Shown here: positions 40,019 to 45,639 of the stretch, piece by piece
Position numbering within the stretch: the stretch's first letter is position 1
Layout: every line of letters begins with the position of its first letter
Origin: Thermodesulfobacteriales bacterium
GTDB taxonomy: Bacteria > Desulfobacterota > Thermodesulfobacteria > Thermodesulfobacteriales > Thermodesulfatatoraceae
Assembly (NCBI GenBank): GCA_026988575.1
Contig: JALSKZ010000057.1
Span: forward strand, 1-45,639
Reading direction: 5' to 3'
Length of the DNA: 45,639 nt
Notes under the pieces: model-generated
What the model saw: only the letters and a program-made list of their open reading frames with translations
The model's database searches: none
Told to the model about the DNA's origin: nothing
Program-made: the position numbers and the translations under genes

Positions 40019-41329
40019 TTAAAACAGTCCCGCTTCACGGTAGGCTTGGAGTTTGTTCCGTAGGGTACGCACACTTATGCCCAGTATCTCAGCCGCACGG
40101 GTGCGATTCCCCCGGGCCACTTTTAAGGCCTTTAGAATCATCTCGCGCTCTACTTCTTTTAAAGGCCTTATGCCCAGGTCTGTACTAACGCCTCTGGTGC
40201 CCCTGAGTTCCGGGGGGAAGATATCCTGTAGGGTGATTTTGGGCCCGTGGGCCAATAAGACGGCTCGTTCGACAATATTACGAAGTTCGCGCACGTTGCC
40301 AGGCCATGAATATTCCTCTAAGGCCTCCATTACTCCTTTATCAAATCCCGCCAGGGGCCGCTGATATTTTTGGGTAAATTCGTGCAGAAAATGTTGGGCC
40401 AAAAGCCTTATGTCTCCACGACGTTGCCGCAATGGAGGAAGGTTTACAGGGATGACATTTAGACGGAAGTATAAGTCTTCACGGAAATGGCCTGCTTTTA
40501 CCTCTTTTACAATATCGCGGTTGGTAGTGGCCAGGACACGCACATTAATCTTTATAGGGTAGGCCCCACCCACCCGGTCCACCTCTCCCTCCTGTAAGAC
40601 GCGCAGAAACTTGGCCTGTAGCCTGAGGGGCATTTCGGTGACCTCGTCAAGGAGGATGGTCCCCCCGTGGGCTAACTCAAATTTTCCAAGCTTTCGGGTA
40701 AAGGCCCCGGTAAAGGCCCCTTTTTCGTGGCCAAAGAGCTCGCTCTCCAAAAGGTGTTCGGGTAAGGCCGCACAGTTTACAGCTATAAAGGGCCCCCTAG
40801 CCCGGTCACTCTGGTTGTGGATCCAACGGGCAAGCACCTCTTTGCCCGTGCCTGATTCTCCAGTGATGAGTACCGTGGCCTGACTCTTGGCTACGGCCTT
40901 TAATTTGACCAGCAAGGCCTTAAGCTTAGGGTCAACGGTCAAAAAATCCCCCTCGGGTTCTTCTATCAGGGGAGAAACCGTTTCTTTGATAATCTGGGCC
41001 AGTAATGTAGGGTCTGTATCCTTTAGGCGGTAATCTTCGGCCCCTAATTTTATGGCCTCTACGGCTTCGTCCAGGTGAGCCTTCTCCGAGAGGAGAATTA
41101 CCGGAATAAAAGGCGCCAGAGACTGGACCTCTCTTAAAAATTCAAGTCTGCCCAGGCCTTTATTTTCCAAGTCAGCCACAATACAGGCCACAGCCCTTTG
41201 CTGTATCCAGGCCAGGGCCTCTTCTTTACGGCCTACTATTTTTACGTTTAGGCCCTCTTCTCTTACGCGCTGGGCCACCTCGTGTAGGCTTCCCGGTGTC
41301 CCGTTAATAAACACTACCGTAGTAGACAT
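40019..41329 (-). CDS. Sigma-54-dependent flagellar regulator (FlrC/FleR-like) with degenerate receiver
   Basis: NtrC-type activator of 436 aa positioned to control the flagellar genes behind it. The receiver-like domain (about 1-120) keeps the acceptor-position Asp53 (VADLE) and Lys103, but the acidic pair is replaced by Asn9-Gly10 (FINGTP), so normal metal-assisted phosphorylation is unlikely. The AAA+ domain is complete: Walker [15 protein letters not shown], Walker [25 protein letters not shown] Fis-type HTH (GNRTRAAEILGISVRTLRNKLQ) ends it. Its ATG overlaps the TPR gene stop by one base. FlrC/FleR-type proteins usually work with a FlrB/FleS kinase, absent here. Confidence 0.9.
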   Translation of the reverse strand: MSTTVVFINGTPGSLHEVAQRVREEGLNVKIVGRKEEALAWIQQRAVACIVADLENKGLGRLEFLREVQSLAPFIPVILLSEKAHLDEAVEAIKLGAEDYRLKDTDPTLLAQIIKETVSPLIEEPEGDFLTVDPKLKALLVKLKAVAKSQATVLITGESGTGKEVLARWIHNQSDRARGPFIAVNCAALPEHLLESELFGHEKGAFTGAFTRKLGKFELAHGGTILLDEVTEMPLRLQAKFLRVLQEGEVDRVGGAYPIKINVRVLATTNRDIVKEVKAGHFREDLYFRLNVIPVNLPPLRQRRGDIRLLAQHFLHEFTQKYQRPLAGFDKGVMEALEEYSWPGNVRELRNIVERAVLLAHGPKITLQDIFPPELRGTRGVSTDLGIRPLKEVEREMILKALKVARGNRTRAAEILGISVRTLRNKLQAYREAGLF

Positions 41330-43239
41330 TAGTAAATTTCTCCCCTTGCTCTTTCCACCAGGTAAGAAGCCCGAACGAGATCAGAGGCCAATTTCACAAA
41401 GACGGATTTTTCTTGGGGGCCGTTGGCCAAAGAGGTCCAAAGTTTTTGGGCCTCTTTTTCTTCCCCCAGGCGTTCCAGGACTAAGGCCCTAAGCCACAAG
41501 GCCTCTTTATCCTTGGCAGAGACTTTGATTAACAGGACACTGGCCTTTTGGGCTACATTTAATTTGTCTTGGCCCAAGGCCAGCAAGATTAATCTCTTTA
41601 GATAAAGTTGATAATTGACCGCCGTGGATTTGATAATTTTTAAGGCTTCCTCAAGCCTTCCGCCTTTTAACAAGGTGTCAAGATAGATCTTTTGGATCCG
41701 TTTTTTCAGCTGAGCATCAGCAGTGGTAGCAAAGGCCTTATTCATAAAGATAAGGGCCTCGGGATAGTGGCCTTCTCGGTAGAGATAAAATCCTTTGAGG
41801 AATTGATAATAGGGGGAAACAACGCTTTCCGGGAATTTTTGGGCTACGTAGTCAAGGATTTGACAGGCGGTAGAGGGGTCTTGTTTCTCTCCCCTCTGTA
41901 ATAACAAGTCGCTAAGGTTTAAAAGCACGTTGGGTAGCCAAGGGTTAGGTACGCCAAAATCGCGGGCCTTTAAAAGGGCCAAGGTGGCACTGGTGGTGAG
42001 GTTGAGGCCTTGGTAGGCCTGAGAAAGCCAGTAATAGTGTAGCCCACAACGGGCCTTTAAAAAGTCTTTTTTGTGGGCCAGATGAAAATCTATGAGCCCC
42101 AAATAGTCTTTGGCCGCCAAAAAGCGTTGGTCTACCGGGGAAGAGGCCTTACAAAGGCATTGATAAACCTTCGGTAAATAGCGGGACTTAGGATAGCGTT
42201 TCAAAAAACTCCAAATAGAAGCAAGGGCCTTTTCTGGTTGGTGTGCTTCAAGGAGGAGTGTTATCTCCAGGGCATGGGCCTCTTCGGTAAGGGGATTTTG
42301 GGGGTAGTCTTTTTTTAATAGGGCACATATGGCCAACAAGAGACGACGGGTATAAGGAGACTTATGCCCTATCTTTTCTTCGAATATGTAGCGCATGTGG
42401 TAGAGGCGAAATTTGGCAAAGAGGGCCTCTTTGGCCGAAGGCCAAGAGGTATATACCAGTTCGTATAGTCGGCGCGCCTTACGATAATTTTTGTGCTGAA
42501 AATAGGCTTCCGCTATCCTAAACAAGAGGGCAGGGGCCTCTTGCTGGTTGCCCGAATAGTTTAGGTAGGCATATATTTCCTCTTCGGCCTGTTTTAAATT
42601 CCCTTGCTTTAAATGATATAAGGCCAGGTGACGGAGAATAGAGGGTTGATAGCGGTAAAGACGCGGGTGTTCCTCTATAAAAGAAAGATATTTGGTGATC
42701 TTTTCTCCGTTTCGTAAAAGCAAATCTAGGGCTTTGGCCTTTGCCTCCAGAGGACAGCCTTGGGACAATATCTCTTGGGCCAGTGAACAGGCCTTTTCCT
42801 TCAGTTGACGGCGATCATAAATGCAGGCCTCAAGGAGGACAGCCTGGCATTTTTTCTGCCCGGGATACTTTTTCTGCATAAGGCTTACATACATTAAGGC
42901 CTCGTCATAAAGGCCTAATTTGTTGGCGCTTTGGGCCAGCAATAGAAGATCTTCGGCCGGCAAAGAGGTGGTAAGCATAAGGGGTTTTAAGGTGTCTATT
43001 ACTTTCTTATAAGCCCCTTTTTTGTAGTATATCTTGGCACGCAGAGAAGCTGCCTCTACAAGCAAGGAATGGTCTTGACTAAAACGTTTGGGTATCTCTT
43101 CTAAAAGGGCTAGGGCTCTATCAAGATCTCCCTGCTGATATAGTATTTGGGCCTGTTTATACCAGTGCCTTCCCTCTGCCGTACCTGCCAGGGCCGTACC
43201 TCCCCATACGAGATTGAAGATCAAGATTAAGGCCAACAT
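41329..43239 (-). CDS. TPR-repeat protein with N-terminal signal-like segment
   Basis: A 636-residue protein of stacked tetratricopeptide-like repeats from about residue 20 to the end (for example AQILYQQGDLDRALALLEEI, AEAYFQHKNYRKARRLYELV). A hydrophobic N-terminus (LALILIFNLVWGGTALAG) looks like a signal peptide, though it has no basic residue before the hydrophobic core. ATG 43239 is the first start codon after an in-frame stop. The protein probably acts as a periplasmic or envelope-facing scaffold. As first gene of the operon that continues into flrC-like and flgB, it may help flagellum placement or assembly (inference). TPR proteins are too divergent to name. Confidence 0.82.
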   Translation of the reverse strand: MLALILIFNLVWGGTALAGTAEGRHWYKQAQILYQQGDLDRALALLEEIPKRFSQDHSLLVEAASLRAKIYYKKGAYKKVIDTLKPLMLTTSLPAEDLLLLAQSANKLGLYDEALMYVSLMQKKYPGQKKCQAVLLEACIYDRRQLKEKACSLAQEILSQGCPLEAKAKALDLLLRNGEKITKYLSFIEEHPRLYRYQPSILRHLALYHLKQGNLKQAEEEIYAYLNYSGNQQEAPALLFRIAEAYFQHKNYRKARRLYELVYTSWPSAKEALFAKFRLYHMRYIFEEKIGHKSPYTRRLLLAICALLKKDYPQNPLTEEAHALEITLLLEAHQPEKALASIWSFLKRYPKSRYLPKVYQCLCKASSPVDQRFLAAKDYLGLIDFHLAHKKDFLKARCGLHYYWLSQAYQGLNLTTSATLALLKARDFGVPNPWLPNVLLNLSDLLLQRGEKQDPSTACQILDYVAQKFPESVVSPYYQFLKGFYLYREGHYPEALIFMNKAFATTADAQLKKRIQKIYLDTLLKGGRLEEALKIIKSTAVNYQLYLKRLILLALGQDKLNVAQKASVLLIKVSAKDKEALWLRALVLERLGEEKEAQKLWTSLANGPQEKSVFVKLASDLVRASYLVERARGEIY

Positions 43240-43253
43240 CGCCTTGGGTGATG

Positions 43254-43270
43254 TAGCAAACCATATGCCC
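43254..43270 (-). promoter_or_regulatory. Sigma-54 (-24/-12) promoter upstream of the flagellar operon
   Basis: On the minus strand GGGCATATGGTTTGCTA matches the sigma-54 consensus tGGCAc-N5-TTGCt with the invariant GG and GC separated by exactly 10 bases. The predicted start of transcription is near 43244, only about five bases before ATG 43239, so the mRNA would be almost leaderless. The operon encodes its own sigma-54 activator. No other promoter is obvious in the 140-bp gap. Confidence 0.6.
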
Positions 43271-43380
43271 AGAAGAAGAGGATAAGGGAAAGGTCTTTAA
43301 GTCGAGGAAAACCTAGGCCGCTTTAACAAAATGCCGGGGCTAGGGCGTCGAAGTTTTGACAGATGATTTAACTCACGCGG

Positions 43381-44781
43381 TTAGGTCTTTTGGCGAGGGG
43401 TGAATATCTTTTGTTTTTTCATCTTCTCAATGAGAGTGGTGCGGTTTATATGTAAGAGCTTGGCGGCTCTATTTTTTACCCATCCGGTCTTGTCCAGGGC
43501 CTTTAAGATAAGGCGTTTTTCAAATTCACTGACTAACTTGGGAAGATTTATACCCTCCTCAGGTATCTCTACGTCCTCTAGAGGGACAAAGGCCCTTTCC
43601 TCGATACTGCCTCGGATATATTCGGGTATGTCGGCTTTGGTAATGGTTTCTTCTTCCGCCAGGATGACCATCCGCTCAATGACGTTTTCTAACTCCCGTA
43701 CGTTGCCTGGCCAATCGTGGCGTAAAAGTAAATCCAGGGCCTCTGGTTCGATGCCTTGTATGTCACGTCTTTTTTGTTGGTTAAATTTTTGGATGAAGTG
43801 GTTTACTAAGAGGGGAATATCGTCTTTTCGTTCTCTAAGAGGTGGTAGATATATGGGGATTACATTCAAACGATAGTATAGATCCTCTCGAAAATTTTTC
43901 TTTTGTACCTCTTCTTCTAGATTTTTATTGGTAGCGGCAATGATGCGTATATCTATGGAGATAGTGTGTGTGCCCCCCACCCGTTCTATAGTCTTTTCTT
44001 GCAAGACCCGCAGCAGTTTTACCTGGAGCTTGGGACTCATTTCGGCTATTTCGTCCAGGAATATGGTCCCCCCGTGGGCCAATTCAAAGCGCCCCAAGCG
44101 TGTCTTTATGGCCCCGGTAAAGGCCCCTTTTTCGTGGCCGAAGAGCTCGCTCTCCAAAAGCTCTTCGGGTATAGCACCACAGTTTACCGGGACAAAGGGT
44201 CCTTTCCTTCGGGAACTGGCTTGATGTATGGCCCGCGCCACAAGTTCCTTACCGGTACCTGACTCTCCTAGTATCAATACCGTAGAATCCGTATCGGCCA
44301 CCCGCTCAATCAGGGAGAAGACACGTTTCATAGGGACACTTTTGCCGATAATTTCTCCGTAACCCTGTTCTTTCCAGAGTTGTTTGCGGAGATATTCGTT
44401 TTCCCGTCGGAGACGCCTGGTATCCAGGGCCTTTTCCAAGACCAAGAGTATCTCATCTCGGCGTAAGGGCTTGGTTAGATAGTCATAGGCCCCTTTTTTA
44501 ATGGCCTCTACCGCACTTTTGATGCTTCCGTGGCCGGTAAGGATAATACATACCGTCTCTTGCGCATGGTTTACCACATAGTCCAAGACCTCCATGCCTG
44601 TAAGGCGCGGCATGGAAAGATCAGTAATAACAATGTCGTAAAAATTGTGCTCTAATTTTTTGATCCCCTCTTCGCCGTCAAAGGCCACTTCCGTATGGTA
44701 GCCGGCCTCCTGTAATATCTCCTGGAGTACCTCCGCTTCCACAGGATTATCCTCTACTACGAGCACTATTTCGTTGGCCAT
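43381..44781 (-). CDS. NtrC-family sigma-54-dependent response regulator
   Basis: Phosphorylation-dependent enhancer-binding protein of 466 aa. The receiver is complete: E10-D11 acidic pair (VVEDNP), acceptor D54 (ITDLSMP), T82 and K104 (LTKP). The AAA+ domain has Walker [15 protein letters not shown], Walker [10 protein letters not shown] and [14 protein letters not shown]; the C-terminus carries a Fis-type HTH ([21 protein letters not shown]). ATG 44781, with AGGGGG just before it, is preferred to ATG 44793. No kinase gene is adjacent, so the signal is unknown. A promoter with TTGACA lies upstream, next to an 18-bp palindrome that may be an autoregulatory site. Confidence 0.92.
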   Translation of the reverse strand: MANEIVLVVEDNPVEAEVLQEILQEAGYHTEVAFDGEEGIKKLEHNFYDIVITDLSMPRLTGMEVLDYVVNHAQETVCIILTGHGSIKSAVEAIKKGAYDYLTKPLRRDEILLVLEKALDTRRLRRENEYLRKQLWKEQGYGEIIGKSVPMKRVFSLIERVADTDSTVLILGESGTGKELVARAIHQASSRRKGPFVPVNCGAIPEELLESELFGHEKGAFTGAIKTRLGRFELAHGGTIFLDEIAEMSPKLQVKLLRVLQEKTIERVGGTHTISIDIRIIAATNKNLEEEVQKKNFREDLYYRLNVIPIYLPPLRERKDDIPLLVNHFIQKFNQQKRRDIQGIEPEALDLLLRHDWPGNVRELENVIERMVILAEEETITKADIPEYIRGSIEERAFVPLEDVEIPEEGINLPKLVSEFEKRLILKALDKTGWVKNRAAKLLHINRTTLIEKMKKQKIFTPRQKT

Positions 44782-44798
44782 GGTCCCCCTCATCTTGC

Positions 44799-44816
44799 TT
44801 TTTAGCAGGCTAAAAA
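44799..44816. promoter_or_regulatory. 18-bp palindrome upstream of the NtrC-family gene
   Basis: TTTTTAGC-AG-GCTAAAAA (44799-44806 and 44809-44816) is a perfect inverted repeat overlapping the predicted -10 box of the NtrC-family promoter. It could be a repressor or autoregulation site; a chance AT-rich palindrome is the alternative. Confidence 0.35.
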
Positions 44817-44843
44817 ATACCTTTATTTAAAAAAGGGTGTCAA
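44814..44843 (-). promoter_or_regulatory. Putative sigma-70 promoter of the NtrC-family gene
   Basis: Minus-strand TTGACA (complement of 44838-44843), 18-nt spacer, TATTTT (complement of 44814-44819), about 33 bases upstream of the start codon. The -35 box is a perfect match; the -10 box is moderate. Confidence 0.5.
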
Positions 44844-44882
44844 ATATTTTCTGTCATAAATTTGACGCCAAGGAGGAAAATT

Positions 44883-45639
44883 TTGCCTACACCTGTACCC
44901 CCATTGCCGTTACTCTATTTAGATTTTGTTAAATTTAGCTTACAAGAGGATTTGGGACACGGAGATATCTCCACCGACACCCTGGTCCCTCCCGATTTAA
45001 GGGGCCAAGCCCTCTTAAAGGCCAAAGAAAGATTGATCATTTGCGGTCTCACCGTGGCCGAACAGGTATTCTACCAAGTGGATAACCAACTACGCTTTGA
45101 ATATCTCTGCGGCGATGGCGAACAGTTAGAACCCGGCATGGTGGCCGCCAGGATTTCTGGATCTGTTAATTCCATTCTAAAGGCCGAACGGGTGGCCCTA
45201 AACTTTGTTCAGCACCTCTCGGGCATAGCTACTTATGTGAGATGCTTTGTAGAAAAAGTCAAAGACCTTGGGGTGCGGTTGGTGGATACCCGAAAGACCC
45301 TTCCCGGGTTTAGGGTGCTTGAAAAATATGCCGTACGGGTGGGAGGGGCGGCCAATCATCGTTTTGGGCTCTCAGACGGGGTGCTTATTAAAGATAACCA
45401 CATTAAGGCCTGTGGTTCGGTAACCAAAGCGGTGGAACGAGCGCGGCAAAACTTGCCTCACGTCTATCGAGTAGAGGTGGAAGTAAGAAATTTAGAGGAA
45501 CTAGAAGAGGCCTTGGAGGCCGGGGCAGAGGCCATCTTATTGGACAATATGGATGTTCAAACCCTCCGTAAGGCGGTAAAGATGGCCAGAAAAAAGAGGC
45601 CCCAAGTGCTTTTAGAGGCCTCGGGGGGGATTGACCTAG
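44883..45639 (+). CDS. nadC: Nicotinate-nucleotide pyrophosphorylase (quinolinate phosphoribosyltransferase), 3' truncated
   Basis: Makes nicotinate mononucleotide from quinolinate and PRPP in de novo NAD synthesis. The gene runs off the window; 252 codons are visible. The N-terminal part has LQEDLGHGDISTDTLV, and the active-site region reads NFVQHLSGIATYV, RLVDTRKTLPGFRVLEKYAV (catalytic and PRPP-binding Arg/Lys) and GGAANHRFGLSDGVLIKDNHI, followed by EVEVRNLEEL and LLDNMD, all standard for NadC. The start is TTG 44883, 6 nt behind AGGAGG (44871-44876). Only the last 30 or so residues are missing. It is divergent from the NtrC-family gene. Confidence 0.95.
   Translation, partial: MPTPVPPLPLLYLDFVKFSLQEDLGHGDISTDTLVPPDLRGQALLKAKERLIICGLTVAEQVFYQVDNQLRFEYLCGDGEQLEPGMVAARISGSVNSILKAERVALNFVQHLSGIATYVRCFVEKVKDLGVRLVDTRKTLPGFRVLEKYAVRVGGAANHRFGLSDGVLIKDNHIKACGSVTKAVERARQNLPHVYRVEVEVRNLEELEEALEAGAEAILLDNMDVQTLRKAVKMARKKRPQVLLEASGGIDL

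Overview
The window looks like a chromosomal segment of a thermophilic, Gram-negative, flagellated and mainly anaerobic bacterium. A member of the Thermodesulfobacteriota (Thermodesulfatator or Thermodesulfobacterium relatives) is my best guess. This is inference from gene content: CMP-KDO synthetase (LPS), a full flagellar basal-body cluster, an archaeal-type Rnl3 RNA ligase, a GH57 glycosidase, a Re-citrate-synthase-like enzyme, and small Cys-containing proteins I associate with Desulfobacterota. Moderate GC, GTG/TTG starts and strong AGGAGG ribosome binding sites occur throughout. I saw no tRNA, rRNA, insertion sequence or CRISPR array.

Layout. 1-1838 (+): 5'-truncated cas6, a lone fumarase beta subunit and a YjbQ-family protein, ended by a long hairpin. 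1888-3861: small Cys protein (-), kdsB (+), two Hsp20 genes (-). 4026-10194 (+): YfcE-type phosphodiesterase, hydantoinase A-like protein, scpB, a hypothetical, cutA, a CsgG-like/lectin-like lipoprotein and two hypotheticals. 10232-13409 (-): a peroxiredoxin whose peroxidatic cysteine codon is an in-frame UGA, then cydB and cydA. 13825-18863 (+): RNA ligase, an alpha/alpha-toroid (prenyltransferase-like) protein, a TauE/SafE transporter and a LeuA/Re-citrate-synthase-like enzyme with a Cache-like tail. 18903-21264 (-): pnp-rng. 21381-23434 (+): sigma-54 activator and sugar epimerase. 23431-29433 (-): an eight-gene operon nifU-rpoZ-dnaJ-moaC-dksA-GH57-galT-cheY-like. 29590-33031 (+): ilvD, a PfkB kinase and an exported beta-carbonic anhydrase. 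33117-43239 (-): flagellar operon TPR protein, flrC-like, flgB, flgC, fliE, fliF, fliG, fliH, fliI, fliJ, motE. 43381-44781 (-): NtrC-type regulator. 44883-end (+): nadC, cut by the window edge.

The most striking feature is the peroxiredoxin at 10232-10837 (-). The expected FTFVCPTEL active site reads FTFV-UGA-PTEL. The reading frame is otherwise intact, starts behind a consensus RBS and sigma-70 promoter, and keeps the resolving cysteine. A two-part hairpin with a G-U-containing apical loop lies 24 nt after the UGA, where a bacterial SECIS element is expected. I interpret it as a selenocysteine peroxiredoxin that automatic calling would truncate to a start at 10684. It lies beside cytochrome bd oxidase genes, which suggests a local oxygen and peroxide defence block.

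Other points: a citrate/isopropylmalate-synthase-type barrel fused to a cytosolic Cache-like domain; a CsgG-like lipoprotein fused to a lectin-like domain; three sigma-54 activators in 24 kb, with a good -24/-12 promoter match directly upstream of the flagellar operon; and a FlrC-like regulator whose receiver has lost its acidic pair.
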